Origin: Yoonia vestfoldensis SKA53
GTDB lineage: Bacteria > Pseudomonadota > Alphaproteobacteria > Rhodobacterales > Rhodobacteraceae
Length of the DNA: 64,000 bases
Reading direction: 5' to 3'
Assembly: GCF_000152785.1 (NCBI RefSeq)
Contig: NZ_CH672414.1
Location: 1,049,483 to 1,113,482 of the forward strand
The position numbers were made by a program, and so were the translations under genes. Below the pieces are notes generated by a model. It had not been told where the DNA came from. It worked only from the letters and a program-made list of their open reading frames with translations, and did no database searches. Of the stretch, positions 36,254-45,823 are shown in pieces (position 1 is the first letter of the stretch; each line of letters begins with the position of its first letter).

Positions 36254-37441
36254 ATGTTCTTGCCGTTTTTCGACAATCTGCGCAAAGCCGGACTGCCGGT
36301 CAGCTTGCGCGAATTCTTGTCGTTTCTGGAAGGCATGAAATCAGGCCTTGCGACTTATGATGTCGAGGCGTTCTATTTTCTGGCCCGCACCGTGATGGTC
36401 AAGGACGAACGCCACCTCGACCGGTTCGACCGCGCCTTTGCCACAAGTTTCGAGGGGCTGGAGGCGATCCCTGCCGAGGCCGTGCTGAACGCCATCGATA
36501 TCCCGGCCGATTGGTTGGAAAAACTGGCCGAAAAGCACCTGAGCGCGGATGAAAAGGCCGAAATCGCGGCGCTTGGCGGGTTTGACAAGCTGATGGAGAC
36601 CCTCAAGCAGCGGCTGGCCGAGCAGAAAGGCCGCCATCAGGGCGGGTCGAAATGGATCGGTACGGCGGGTACATCGCCATTCGGGGCCTATGGTTATAAC
36701 CCCGAAGGCGTGCGTATCGGGCAGGATCAAAGCCGCCACCAGCGCGCGGTGAAAGTTTGGGACAAGCGCGAATTCCGCAATCTCGACGACAGCGTCGCGC
36801 TTGGGACGCGCAATATCAAGGTGGCGCTCAAACGCCTGCGCCGCTGGGCGCGCGACGGCGCGCCAGACGAGCTGGACCTGCCCGGCACAATCCGCGCGAC
36901 GGCGGAACATGGCTATCTGGATGTCAAAACCCGCCCCGAACGGCGCAATGCGGTCAAGGTGCTTTTGTTCTTGGACATCGGCGGGTCGATGGACCCGCAT
37001 ATCAAGGTGGCTGAGGAATTGTTCAGCGCCGCGAAATCGGAATTCAAGCATTTCCAGCATTTCTATTTCCACAATTGTCTTTACGAAGGGGTGTGGAAGG
37101 ACAATCGCCGCCGCTGGGATGCGCAGACACCCACATGGGATGTGCTGCATACCTACGGGCCTGATTACAAATGCATTTTCGTGGGTGACGCCAGCATGTC
37201 ACCCTATGAGATCGCCTATCCGGGCGGGGCCAATGAGCATATGAATGCAGAGGCCGGCGCCGTCTGGCTGGCCCGCGCGCGCGATCAGTGGCGCGATACG
37301 CTTTGGATCAATCCGGTCGAGGAACGCCAATGGCCCTACACCCAGTCGATCGGCATGATCCGCGAGATTTTCGGCGCGGAGCGGATGGTGCCGATGACGC
37401 TGGACGGGATCAACCGCGGCATGAAGGCGCTGGTGGGATAA
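36254..37441 (+). CDS. VWA domain protein, CoxE-like partner of MoxR
   Basis: 395 aa. The N-terminal half is helical; the von Willebrand A-like domain starts near residue 230 with KVLLFLDIGGSMDPH. The MIDAS sequence is DxGGS rather than the canonical DxSxS, as in the CoxE/YehP-like branch, so metal binding may be altered. Further motifs: FHNCLYEGVW, KCIFVGDASMSPYEI, WLARARDQWRDTLWINP. No signal peptide. Works with the MoxR ATPase encoded upstream (family knowledge); the client is unknown. Confidence 0.87.
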   Translation: MFLPFFDNLRKAGLPVSLREFLSFLEGMKSGLATYDVEAFYFLARTVMVKDERHLDRFDRAFATSFEGLEAIPAEAVLNAIDIPADWLEKLAEKHLSADEKAEIAALGGFDKLMETLKQRLAEQKGRHQGGSKWIGTAGTSPFGAYGYNPEGVRIGQDQSRHQRAVKVWDKREFRNLDDSVALGTRNIKVALKRLRRWARDGAPDELDLPGTIRATAEHGYLDVKTRPERRNAVKVLLFLDIGGSMDPHIKVAEELFSAAKSEFKHFQHFYFHNCLYEGVWKDNRRRWDAQTPTWDVLHTYGPDYKCIFVGDASMSPYEIAYPGGANEHMNAEAGAVWLARARDQWRDTLWINPVEERQWPYTQSIGMIREIFGAERMVPMTLDGINRGMKALVG

Positions 37442-37455
37442 AAAACTTTTGGCGC

Positions 37456-37486
37456 GCCGCGCGGGAGTATTTTTGGAAATAAGAAG
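37456..37486 (+). repeat. Dispersed intergenic element, copy 5
   Basis: Head changed to GCCGCGCGGG, then AGTATTTTTGG and AAATAAGAAG, matching copies 1 and 6 exactly over the last 21 bases. Placed 14 bases after the VWA gene stop, sense orientation. Confidence 0.82.
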
Positions 37487-37543
37487 CCGGGCGCGACAAA
37501 GCGGGCCATTGGCAAGCCGGGCCGCGCGCGCCATATCGGGACC

Positions 37544-38230
37544 ATGATGAAATTTTTGCCGATCTTCCTTGCGCTGGTTTACGGATACGCGATGTTTCGC
37601 TTTTCGGTGTGGCGGACTGCGCGCGCATTGGACGACAAATCGACCGAACTGGCCGATCCGATGATCAAGGTGTTGATGGACCGGATGGCCAAGGCGCTGG
37701 GGATCGACCGGATCCGTGTGCATATTTACGAGATCCCGCAGGTCAACGGGCTGGCGGCCCCTGACGGGCGGATTTTCATCACACGGGGATTTTTCAACAA
37801 ATACCGCGCGGGCGAGGTTTCGTCCGAGGAGATGGCCAGCGTGATCGCGCATGAATTGGGCCATGTCGCTTTGGGCCATTCGCGCCGCCGGATGATCGAT
37901 TTTTCCAGCCAGAATGCGATGCGCACTGCGCTTGCGATGATCTTTAACCGGTTTCTGCCCGGCATCGGGCCGTGGATTGCCGGCGCGCTGATCAGTCTTG
38001 TCGCTGCGCGTCTGTCGCGCGATGACGAATTCGAGGCGGATGCCTATGCCTCGGCCTTGCTGGTCAAGGCGGGGATCGGCACAGGGCCGCAGAAAACGCT
38101 GTTTGCCAAGCTGGAAAAGCTGACCGGGGCGCATGGCGCCGCCACCCCCGCCTGGATGCTGAGCCATCCCAAGACCGCCCTGCGCATCGCGGCGATCGAG
38201 GCGCATGAAGCCAAGTGGCAGGCGCCCTAG
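37544..38230 (+). CDS. M48 family metalloprotease
   Basis: 228 aa. Zinc motif HELGH at residues 103-107 with the third ligand E164 in DDEFEADAYA; membrane segments at the N-terminus (residues 3-20) and near 137-155. HtpX-like but shorter than E. coli HtpX (293 aa) and lacking the two leading helices. Predicted to cleave membrane proteins on the cytoplasmic side. Separated from the VWA gene by about 100 bases that include repeat copy 5, so it may have its own promoter. Overlaps the convergent PIN gene by four bases. Confidence 0.87.
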   Translation: MMKFLPIFLALVYGYAMFRFSVWRTARALDDKSTELADPMIKVLMDRMAKALGIDRIRVHIYEIPQVNGLAAPDGRIFITRGFFNKYRAGEVSSEEMASVIAHELGHVALGHSRRRMIDFSSQNAMRTALAMIFNRFLPGIGPWIAGALISLVAARLSRDDEFEADAYASALLVKAGIGTGPQKTLFAKLEKLTGAHGAATPAWMLSHPKTALRIAAIEAHEAKWQAP

Positions 38231-38772
38231 CGCGCGGTCAGCGCCTTGCCCAACCTTGGCAGACGCGCCTTTTTCAGCAGCGCGCGCAGGGTCCAGTCCT
38301 GACCTGAGAGGCGCTGCGCCTCGGCCAGCACGCCGTCTGCCACACTTTGCACGGGTTGCGGCGCATGCTGCCACAGGTCCAGCAGGAAATTGTCGGGGTC
38401 CAGCCGTTGCAGACCTTCGTCGTCCAGAATGTTGCGCGGGAAATCCTTGGCGTTCATCGTCAGGATCGCGTCACAGGACCCTGCGACGGCCGCGGCCAGA
38501 ACGTGGATATCGCCGGTATCAGGCAGCCAGAACCGCCGTTCGATACCCGTATCATAGCGGATGTTTGCACCTGGAAAGCGCGCTGCTAATGCAGCGATTT
38601 CGCCCCGCGCCCAGATTTCCTGCGCCGGGCCAAGCTTGGCTGCGACCCGCGCCCATTCCTCCAGCACCCGCGCCGACCAGCGCGGCGCGAACAGCCCTTG
38701 CGCCGCGCAGCCCAGCACCATTTCCCGCATCACCGTGGGATAGAGCACACAAGCGTCGATCAGCACCTTCAT
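38227..38772 (-). CDS. PIN domain protein
   Basis: 181 aa from ATG 38772; the longer ORF is the methyltransferase gene in another frame. PIN-fold: first aspartate in KVLIDACVLYPT, middle acidic residue in LEEWARV, and DTGDIHVLAAAVAG then ILTMNAKDFP with the remaining acidic residues. About 40 residues longer than VapC toxins, and no antitoxin-like gene adjoins it. Its start overlaps the stop of the rRNA methyltransferase gene by four bases, hinting at an RNA-processing role (inference). Confidence 0.78.
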   Translation of the reverse strand: MKVLIDACVLYPTVMREMVLGCAAQGLFAPRWSARVLEEWARVAAKLGPAQEIWARGEIAALAARFPGANIRYDTGIERRFWLPDTGDIHVLAAAVAGSCDAILTMNAKDFPRNILDDEGLQRLDPDNFLLDLWQHAPQPVQSVADGVLAEAQRLSGQDWTLRALLKKARLPRLGKALTAR

Positions 38773-39974
38773 AGGCGGAAGAACACGGCTTTCAGATAGC
38801 CGCTTTCGGCCAGATGCGGCATCAGCGGGTGGTCGGGTCCGGCGAAACCGGTATGGATGATCTGCCCACGCCGCCCTGCCCGCCCGATCCCGCGTGCCGA
38901 TGCATTGCGGAACTTGGTCAGATCCACCGCATGCGAGCATGAACACAGCGCCAGATACCCATCCGGTGCCACCAGCGGTGCCGCCAGACGCGCCACCCGT
39001 TCATAGGCGCGCAATCCCGCCTCGAGCGCGGCCTTGCCCGGCGCAAAGGCAGGGGGATCGCAGATCACAACATCGAATTGCGCGCCTTCCTCGGCCAGGG
39101 CAGTCAGCACGTCGAAGGCATCGCCCTTGCGGGTGCTGAACCGGTCTGCCACGCCCATCGCGGCGGCACCCTGTTCGGCCAGATCAAGCGCCGGCGCAGA
39201 GCCATCTATCGCCAGCACCGATGCTGCCCCCTGCGCCAGTGCCGCAAGCCCGAAGCCGCCGACATGGGCAAAGACATCCAGCACCCGCGCATCGCGCGAA
39301 AGCCCTGCGGCAAAGGCATGGTTGGGCCGCTGGTCAAAGAACAGGCCGGTTTTCTGCCCGCCCATGATATCGGCCAGATAGGTCGCGCCATTCATTGGCA
39401 CCGCAACGGGCGCTGTGGGGGCATTGCCGGCCAACACATCCATCCGCTCTGCCAGCCCTTCCAGCGCACGGGTCCGGCCGGTGCCGTTCATAATGACAGT
39501 TGTGACGCCGGTGACATCCTGCAAAGCCGCGACCAGCGGCGCAATCAGCACATCGGCCCAAGCCGCATTGGGCTGCACCACGGCAATATCGCCGAATCGG
39601 TCGATGATGACGCCGGGCAACCCGTCAGCCTCTGCATGGATCAGCCGGTAGAACGGCTCGGGATAGACCCGCGCCCGATGCGCCAGCGCCCGGCTGATCC
39701 GGGCGGCGAACCAGGCCTGATCAATCACGGCCTCGGGGTTCTGGTCCAGCATCCGGCAGATGATCTTTGACGCGGGGTTGACCGCAACGACACCCATCGG
39801 GGTGCGGTTCGCATCTTCCAGCAGCGCGATGCTTCCCGCGGGCAGGCCGCGGGTGCGCCGGTCAGTCACCAGTTCATTGGCGTAAACCCAAGGATAGCCG
39901 TGGCGGATCGCCCGCGCCTCGGCCTTGGGGATGAGGCGCACTGTGGCGCGGTCGGATGCATCATGTTGTGTCAT
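38769..39974 (-). CDS. Class I SAM-dependent rRNA methyltransferase (RlmI-like)
   Basis: 401 aa. N-terminal PUA domain (about residues 10-95: IRHGYPWVYANEL and GVVAVNPASKIICRML), an EEHR-like middle with YRLIHAEADGLPGVIIDRFGD, and a Rossmann methyltransferase domain with GQKTGLFFDQRPNH, VLDVFAHVGGFGLAAL, ICDPPAFA and CSCSHAVD. E. coli RlmI makes m5C1962 in 23S rRNA. The substrate position is inferred from family only. Confidence 0.9.
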   Translation of the reverse strand: MTQHDASDRATVRLIPKAEARAIRHGYPWVYANELVTDRRTRGLPAGSIALLEDANRTPMGVVAVNPASKIICRMLDQNPEAVIDQAWFAARISRALAHRARVYPEPFYRLIHAEADGLPGVIIDRFGDIAVVQPNAAWADVLIAPLVAALQDVTGVTTVIMNGTGRTRALEGLAERMDVLAGNAPTAPVAVPMNGATYLADIMGGQKTGLFFDQRPNHAFAAGLSRDARVLDVFAHVGGFGLAALAQGAASVLAIDGSAPALDLAEQGAAAMGVADRFSTRKGDAFDVLTALAEEGAQFDVVICDPPAFAPGKAALEAGLRAYERVARLAAPLVAPDGYLALCSCSHAVDLTKFRNASARGIGRAGRRGQIIHTGFAGPDHPLMPHLAESGYLKAVFFRL

Positions 39975-40024
39975 TCGCTGTCACTAGCGAAGGGCATTGT
40001 CCATGAAAAGACCCGATCGCAGCC

Positions 40025-40582
40025 TCAGCGCAATTGGTCAGCCAATACCGAAGTCAGGAAATCGGTGACGCGGACCTTTTGGGTGGCGCCCTGTGCGTCG
40101 AGTTGGGCATTGATATTGCCGCCCCACGCCTCAAGATTTGCAACAACGCGCCGCTTCGGCTCGATCACGGTGCCGATGTCAGCATCGCGCACCGTCAGAT
40201 CAAAGACGATGTGATGAACGCCGCCGGTCGAAAATTCCGCACGGCGGGTCACGCCATGGAACCTGACTAGCGTAATGTCCAATGCGACCGGCCGGTCGCC
40301 AGCCCTGGTGGCAACGATATTGCGCGCCGCCGCCTCTTGGAACATCGCCGCGATCTGCGCGATCCGGTCACCCGGCGCATCGCCATGCCAGACGATGTCA
40401 GCCTGTGGATATATGCTGTTTTCTTCGGATATTGTCAGGTCGGCCAAAGCGCTAAAATTCACCCCGGCAAGCCGGTAATCGCGCGCGATGTCCTGACGGG
40501 GATCACCTTGTACGGTTCCAGCCGGGGCACAGGCCGCAAAGGCGCCAAGCAACGCCAATACACTCAAAAATCTTTGAAACAT
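40025..40582 (-). CDS. DUF6778-type lipoprotein
   Basis: 185 aa. Signal peptide with lipobox FAAC, cysteine at residue 18. The remainder contains RDYRLAGVNFSALADLTISEEN and a basic/aromatic core FHGVTRRAEFSTGGVHHIVFDLTVRD. I associate this pattern with an uncharacterised Rhodobacterales family (DUF6778). Separated from the methyltransferase gene by 50 bases. Divergent from edd. No function proposed. Confidence 0.7.
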   Translation of the reverse strand: MFQRFLSVLALLGAFAACAPAGTVQGDPRQDIARDYRLAGVNFSALADLTISEENSIYPQADIVWHGDAPGDRIAQIAAMFQEAAARNIVATRAGDRPVALDITLVRFHGVTRRAEFSTGGVHHIVFDLTVRDADIGTVIEPKRRVVANLEAWGGNINAQLDAQGATQKVRVTDFLTSVLADQLR

Positions 40583-40701
40583 GACTACTCTTTCATCTCA
40601 ACACACACACCAACAGGCATGCTATATAAAAAGTGCCCTCTTATTGCAACGACAAGAAATACCAGCCTTGGGAAATCAGGGTTCGGCATGGGCCGCGCCC
40701 T

Positions 40702-40715
40702 TGTTAGCGCTAACA
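40702..40715. promoter_or_regulatory. LacI-type operator before edd-eda
   Basis: TGTTAGCGCTAACA, a perfect 14-base palindrome with the central CG step typical of LacI-family operators. It lies 42 bases before the edd start, and a half-site (TGTTAG) follows at 40721-40726. In Rhodobacter sphaeroides the LacI-family protein CceR controls Entner-Doudoroff genes, so a CceR-like repressor is the first candidate; no regulator gene is in this window. Confidence 0.75.
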
Positions 40716-40756
40716 CAATCTGTTAGAGAGGCGACAACAAAAAGCCGAGGACCAAG

Positions 40757-42562
40757 ATGCCGCTACACCCGACCATCGCCGCCGTCACCGACCGTATCCG
40801 CGCAAGGTCCGAAGGGCCACGCCGCCGCTATCTGGACACGATGGCGCGCGCCGCCGCCGAAGGCCCGCGCCGGGCGCACCTGACCTGTGGCAATCAGGCC
40901 CATGCCTATGCCGCGATGGGCGATGACAAGGCCGCGCTGACCGCCTCCAGTGCAGGCAATATCGGGATCATCACCGCCTATAACGACATGCTGTCGGCGC
41001 ATCAGCCGTTCGAGACATACCCCGACAAGATCCGCGCCGCCGCGCGTGCTGCGGGTGGCACAGCGCAGGTTGCAGGCGGCGTGCCTGCGATGTGCGACGG
41101 TGTGACCCAGGGCCAGACCGGTATGGAATTGTCGCTGTTTTCACGCGATGTGATCGCGCTGGCCGCAGGAGTAGGCCTGTCGCATAACGTGTTCGATTCC
41201 GCCATCTATCTGGGTGTCTGCGACAAGATCGTCCCCGGCTTGGTGATCGCCGCGGCGACCTTTGGCTATATCCCCGGCGTCTTTGTGCCTGCGGGGCCAA
41301 TGGTTTCGGGCCTGCCCAATGACGAAAAGGCCAAGGTGCGCCAGCAATTCGCCGCGGGTGAAATCGGGCGCGACGCGCTGATGGCAGCAGAAATGGCCAG
41401 CTATCACGGGCCGGGCACATGTACCTTTTATGGCACCGCCAATACCAACCAGATGCTGATGGAATTCATGGGCCTGCATATGCCCGGCGCGTCTTTCGTC
41501 AATCCCGGCACGCCTTTGCGCGAGGCGCTGACCGTGGCCGCCACCGAACGCGCGCTGGCGATCAGCGCGCTTGGCAATGCCTATACGCCGGTCTGCGACG
41601 TGCTGGATGAACGGGCCTTTGTGAACGGGCTGGTCGGGCTGATGGCGACCGGGGGGTCCACCAATCTGGTGATCCACCTGCCTGCCATGGCGCGCGCGGC
41701 GGGTGTGATCCTCGATCTGCAGGATTTTAGCGACATATCCGCCATCACGCCGCTGATGGCCAAGGTCTATCCCAACGGGCTGGCCGATGTGAACCATTTC
41801 CACGCCGCCGGCGGGCTGGCCTATATGATCGGGCAATTGCTGGACGCGGGGCTGTTGCACGACGACACGGTGACCATCGCAGGCAAGGGTCTTGCACATT
41901 ACACGCGCGAACCAAAACTGGCAGAGACTGGCGTCATCTATGCAGACGGGCCAAAGATTTCTGCCAATGACCGCATCCTGCGGCCCGCCGCCGACCCGTT
42001 TCAGGCCTCTGGTGGGTTGATCCAGCTGCAAGGCAATCTGGGGCGCGGCGTGATCAAGACATCCGCAGTCGCCCCCGAACGGCACATCATTCAGGCACCT
42101 GCGCGGATCTTCCACACCCAGGAATCGGTAAAAGACGCGTTCAAAGCCGGTGAATTCACCAGCGACACAGTGATCGTCGTGCGCTTTCAGGGGCCGAAAT
42201 CGAACGGCATGCCCGAATTGCACAGCCTGACCCCGATCCTCGCGGTGCTGCAAGACCGCGGGCACAAGGTCGCGCTGGTCACTGACGGGCGCATGTCGGG
42301 CGCATCTGGTAAGGTGCCATCAGCCATCCATGTCTCGCCCGAGGCCGCGGACGGCGGCCCGATCAGCCTGATCCGCGACGGCGATATAATCCGGCTTGAC
42401 GCCACCACCGGCACAATCGCGGTGCTGGACGTGGACCTTGCCACCCGCAGCCCAGCCACCGCCGATCTGACCGGCAATGGCACCGGCGTCGGGCGCGAAT
42501 TGTTCGAAATCTTCCGCCGCAGCGTGGGGCCTTCTGCCGACGGGGCGGGCGTCGTCGTCTGA
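40757..42562 (+). CDS. edd: Phosphogluconate dehydratase
   Basis: 601 aa IlvD/Edd family with a 4Fe-4S cluster. Converts 6-phosphogluconate to KDPG in the Entner-Doudoroff pathway. Seen: [72 protein letters not shown] and [18 protein letters not shown], all typical. GAGG lies seven bases upstream of the ATG. The QGQTGMELS motif and length separate it from dihydroxyacid dehydratase. Followed by eda after 81 bases that hold repeat copy 6. Confidence 0.96.
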   Translation: MPLHPTIAAVTDRIRARSEGPRRRYLDTMARAAAEGPRRAHLTCGNQAHAYAAMGDDKAALTASSAGNIGIITAYNDMLSAHQPFETYPDKIRAAARAAGGTAQVAGGVPAMCDGVTQGQTGMELSLFSRDVIALAAGVGLSHNVFDSAIYLGVCDKIVPGLVIAAATFGYIPGVFVPAGPMVSGLPNDEKAKVRQQFAAGEIGRDALMAAEMASYHGPGTCTFYGTANTNQMLMEFMGLHMPGASFVNPGTPLREALTVAATERALAISALGNAYTPVCDVLDERAFVNGLVGLMATGGSTNLVIHLPAMARAAGVILDLQDFSDISAITPLMAKVYPNGLADVNHFHAAGGLAYMIGQLLDAGLLHDDTVTIAGKGLAHYTREPKLAETGVIYADGPKISANDRILRPAADPFQASGGLIQLQGNLGRGVIKTSAVAPERHIIQAPARIFHTQESVKDAFKAGEFTSDTVIVVRFQGPKSNGMPELHSLTPILAVLQDRGHKVALVTDGRMSGASGKVPSAIHVSPEAADGGPISLIRDGDIIRLDATTGTIAVLDVDLATRSPATADLTGNGTGVGRELFEIFRRSVGPSADGAGVVV

Positions 42563-42572
42563 CGCCCCCCAT

Positions 42573-42604
42573 TTCTTATTTCCAAAAATACTCCCGCCGG
42601 AGGC
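42573..42604 (-). repeat. Dispersed intergenic element, copy 6
   Basis: Full 32-base copy identical to copy 1, 10 bases after the edd stop but reversed relative to edd and eda. Read on the + strand its end contains GGAGG (42599-42603), seven bases before an in-frame GTG (42611) of eda. Confidence 0.85.
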
Positions 42605-42643
42605 AGCGCAGTGCCTGCGGCCATAGCTTCAGAAAGACTGGAC

Positions 42644-43288
42644 ATGACCCCTCAGGATGCTTCCGCCGCCGCAATGAAAATCTGCCTCCTCGCCCCGGTG
42701 ATCCCGGTTCTGGTGATCAGTGATGCCAGCTGCGCCGCGGACCTCGCGCGCGCGCTGGTCGCAGGCGGGCTGCCCGCGCTTGAAGTGACCTTGCGCACGC
42801 CAGCCGCCCTCGACGTGATCCGCGAAATGGCGGGTGTGGCGGGCGGGCATGTCGGCGCAGGCACGTTGCTGACCACGCGTGATGTCGAAAACGCCAAGGC
42901 GGCAGGGGCGACCTTTGGCGTTGCCCCGGGCGCCACTGACCGGCTGCTGGACGCCTGCGAGGCGAACGATCTGCCGCTTTTGCCCGGTGCGGCGACCGCC
43001 TCAGAAGCGATGCGCCTGCTGGAACGCGGCTATAGCGTGCAAAAATTCTTTCCCGCCGAGGCCAATGGCGGCGCTGCCGCGCTCAAGGCCATTGGCGCGC
43101 CGATCAGCCAGGTGAAATTCTGCCCCACCGGCGGCGTGACCCTGCAAAACGCGCCCGCCTATCTGGCGCTGTCCAACACATTATGCGTGGGCGGGTCATG
43201 GGTGGCCCCCGCAGATCTGGTGCAGGCCGGCGACTGGGCGGGGATCACCGCATTGGCCGCACAGGCAGCGGCGCTAGCGCGCGGATAA
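42644..43288 (+). CDS. eda: KDPG/KHG aldolase
   Basis: 214 aa from ATG 42644. Splits KDPG to pyruvate and glyceraldehyde-3-phosphate. Catalytic glutamate in LEVTLRTPAALDVI, Schiff-base lysine in SVQKFFPAEANGG, and FCPTGGVTL. The frame is also open from GTG 42611, which has the best-spaced Shine-Dalgarno (GGAGG, donated by the adjacent repeat) and would add 11 residues; the ATG has only GAAAGA. Family alignments begin near the ATG. Cotranscribed with edd. Confidence 0.94.
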   Translation: MTPQDASAAAMKICLLAPVIPVLVISDASCAADLARALVAGGLPALEVTLRTPAALDVIREMAGVAGGHVGAGTLLTTRDVENAKAAGATFGVAPGATDRLLDACEANDLPLLPGAATASEAMRLLERGYSVQKFFPAEANGGAAALKAIGAPISQVKFCPTGGVTLQNAPAYLALSNTLCVGGSWVAPADLVQAGDWAGITALAAQAAALARG

Positions 43289-43357
43289 GACGGTATTTTC
43301 ACCTTGCGTTAGGAATTACCCCCTATCCAGAACAGCGTAAGGGAATAGGGACTATTC

Positions 43358-45538
43358 ATGCTGGCTCGGTGGTCTGTTGCGTGGCGCATCAACAGCGGCT
43401 TTGTCGTGCTGGCGTTGCTGATCATCGCCCTGTCGGTGGCTGCCGTTCGGGCGGTGGATAACCTGCGCAGCGATTTTGCCACCAGCGGCCAGATCGCGGC
43501 GCAGAACATGGCGGTAGGCGGGTTCATCCGGCAGATGCAAGCCGCTGAACGCACCGTACGGGCCTATGGCGCAGCCCCAACTGACGCCATGGCGCAGGCC
43601 GTTGCCGCTCATCTTGCGGCACTGCGCGATAATCCCGCGCTATCTGCGGCCTTTGCGCCCAGCACCGCAGCACGCACGGAAATCGACGCGGTATTGGCGC
43701 TGGCGCAGGATTACGCGACGACATTTACCCAGATCAGGGACCTGCGTGCCGCCGCCACCAACCCCGGCATCGCCCTGCAGGCAAAGGTGCAAGACATGCA
43801 CGGCGCCCTGCGCAGCATCACCAACAGCGTCGGCGTCTCTGGCCGGCCACAGCTGGTGCAGGCCGCACAGACAGCGATGCACAGTTTCGATACCGCCACG
43901 CTGCATCTGGACAGCTATCTTGCCTTGCGCAACGACGATGACGGGCGTGCGGCGCGCGCGGCGCTTGATACCTTTGGCGCGGCGATGGCGCAGCTGGCAC
44001 AGGCGGGCGCTGGTGCCTATCTGCAAAACCAGATCGCCCAGATCGCGGACGCTGTCCCCGCGCTGATCACGGATTTGGATCGCTACGCAGCCAGTATGAC
44101 GCAGGCCGACAGGCTGGAAAGCACCGTACTGGCCCCGCTGGGGCAGCTGGTTCTGGACCGGCTGAATGCGCTGCTCCGCCAGATCGCGCAGGCCGGACAG
44201 GCCCATGATGACGCCAGCGCCAGCTTGCTGGCGGATTTGCGCAAACTTATCCCAATGATGGGTCTGCTCACTGCTCTGCTGGCCCTGCTGGCCGGGTATC
44301 TGGTCGCACGCGGCATCACTCACGCGATCACCCGACTGGTAGAGGCCACCAACAGGCTGGCGGCGGGCGATACCGCGACAGCCGTGACCGGCGGCGACAC
44401 AGACCACGGGTTAGGACGATTGGCGCTGGGTTTGGACGCGATCCGCGCGACACAGATCGCACAGGCAAATGCGGATGCGGCGCAAAATGCACAACAACGC
44501 GACCAACAACAGGTGATCGACATGTTGCAATCGCAGCTGGTACGTTTGGCGGCGGGTGATCTGACCGTGCAGATCGATCAGCCCTTTGCCCCCGCCCATG
44601 ACAACCTGCGCCAGGATTTCAACAGGGCAACCGATGCATTGCGCGCGCTGATCGGGCAGATGTCCCAGACCGCCGGGCTGGTCGCCGTGCAAACCCGCCA
44701 AGCGACATCGGCCACAGCGGCCTTGTCACAGCGCATAGAAAAGCAAGCGACGACGCTGGACCAGACCAGCGCCGCGCTGGGCCAGCTGACAGCAAGCCTG
44801 CGCGCGGTCGCCGGTGATGCGCGCACAGTCGACAGCACAGTGACCGCCGCGCGCGCGCAGGCCACCAACAACAGCGATGTCGTGGCGCAGGCCGTCGCCG
44901 CCATGGCCAAGATCGGCGATTCGTCACAGCAGATGTCGCAGGTGATCGGGGTGATCGAAGATATCGCCTTTCAGACGAACCTGCTGGCGCTGAATGCAGG
45001 GGTCGAGGCCGCGCGCGCCGGTGACGAAGGGCGCGGCTTTGCCGTGGTCGCCGCCGAGGTGCGCACCTTGGCCCAAAAATCGGCAGAGGCGGCCAAACAG
45101 ATCACCGCATTGATCGCCCGCAGCGGCAAACAGGTGCAACGCGGAACGGACCTTGTTGGTACCGCAGGCAGCGCGCTGTCGGATATCAGCACGCAGGTTG
45201 GCGAAATCGCCGCCCTGACCACGCGCATCGCCGCCGGCACCCAAGATCAGGCCACGGCTCTGTCGCGCATCACGACGGGCGTGACCGAGCTGGATCAGAT
45301 GACCCAGCACCAATCAACAATGATCCACGATGCCAGAACGCGCGGCGCACAGCTCGATCAGGCGGCGGCGATGCTGACCGACCTGACGGGCCGCTTTGCC
45401 ACCGGCCGCACTCCCGCCCCATTGCTGACCGAAACGGCGATCATCCCGCTCGAGGCGGCGATTGGGCGCACAAGTGCCACGCTCTTGCATCCGCCCTTCA
45501 AATCATCGCAACGCAAGGCGCCGGTACCAGATGTTTAA
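43358..45538 (+). CDS. Methyl-accepting chemotaxis protein
   Basis: 726 aa. N-terminal membrane helix (about residues 10-32), long periplasmic helical sensor region to about 295, second membrane helix near 300-322, HAMP segment, then the cytoplasmic signalling coiled coil with the hairpin tip [21 protein letters not shown] and [21 protein letters not shown]. No CheR-docking pentapeptide at the C-terminus. No other che or fla genes in the window. The periplasmic part resembles a helical-bundle sensor; ligand unknown. Confidence 0.93.
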   Translation: MLARWSVAWRINSGFVVLALLIIALSVAAVRAVDNLRSDFATSGQIAAQNMAVGGFIRQMQAAERTVRAYGAAPTDAMAQAVAAHLAALRDNPALSAAFAPSTAARTEIDAVLALAQDYATTFTQIRDLRAAATNPGIALQAKVQDMHGALRSITNSVGVSGRPQLVQAAQTAMHSFDTATLHLDSYLALRNDDDGRAARAALDTFGAAMAQLAQAGAGAYLQNQIAQIADAVPALITDLDRYAASMTQADRLESTVLAPLGQLVLDRLNALLRQIAQAGQAHDDASASLLADLRKLIPMMGLLTALLALLAGYLVARGITHAITRLVEATNRLAAGDTATAVTGGDTDHGLGRLALGLDAIRATQIAQANADAAQNAQQRDQQQVIDMLQSQLVRLAAGDLTVQIDQPFAPAHDNLRQDFNRATDALRALIGQMSQTAGLVAVQTRQATSATAALSQRIEKQATTLDQTSAALGQLTASLRAVAGDARTVDSTVTAARAQATNNSDVVAQAVAAMAKIGDSSQQMSQVIGVIEDIAFQTNLLALNAGVEAARAGDEGRGFAVVAAEVRTLAQKSAEAAKQITALIARSGKQVQRGTDLVGTAGSALSDISTQVGEIAALTTRIAAGTQDQATALSRITTGVTELDQMTQHQSTMIHDARTRGAQLDQAAAMLTDLTGRFATGRTPAPLLTETAIIPLEAAIGRTSATLLHPPFKSSQRKAPVPDV

Positions 45539-45547
45539 CCGCTTGCC

Positions 45548-45823
45548 CTAGCTATCGGCGCGCAACCGTGCATCGCGCCCGCCACGCCGCCGCGGCGGGG
45601 CGGCCATTGGCACAGCCTGCTGCAAAGTGCGCGTCATCGGGTGGCCGGCTGGCGCATCCGCATGCCGCGTCAGCACCGCGCGCACCGCGACACCGATGTC
45701 TTGCCCGTCCGGCAGGCCCAGCACCCAATCCAGAAAAATTGACCGACACTCGGCCTCGGTAATGCCATCAATGCAAAACGCTTCGCGGATCAGGGCCTTG
45801 GTGTCATGCAGATCACCCTTCAT
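45548..45823 (-). CDS. Small conserved-type protein after glnE
   Basis: 91 aa. Opens with MKGDLHDTKALIREAFCIDG and has ECRSIFLDWVLGLPDGQDI, then a basic proline/arginine-rich tail. Start overlaps the glnE stop by four bases, so it is translated with glnE. It is short and acidic-helical in its first half, possibly an adaptor; I do not recognise a named family. Confidence 0.7.
   Translation of the reverse strand: MKGDLHDTKALIREAFCIDGITEAECRSIFLDWVLGLPDGQDIGVAVRAVLTRHADAPAGHPMTRTLQQAVPMAAPPRRRGGRDARLRADS

Noticed and set aside
38227..38772. PIN protein as a VapC toxin
   Set aside because: No antitoxin-like gene beside it, longer than VapC, and coupled to a methyltransferase gene.
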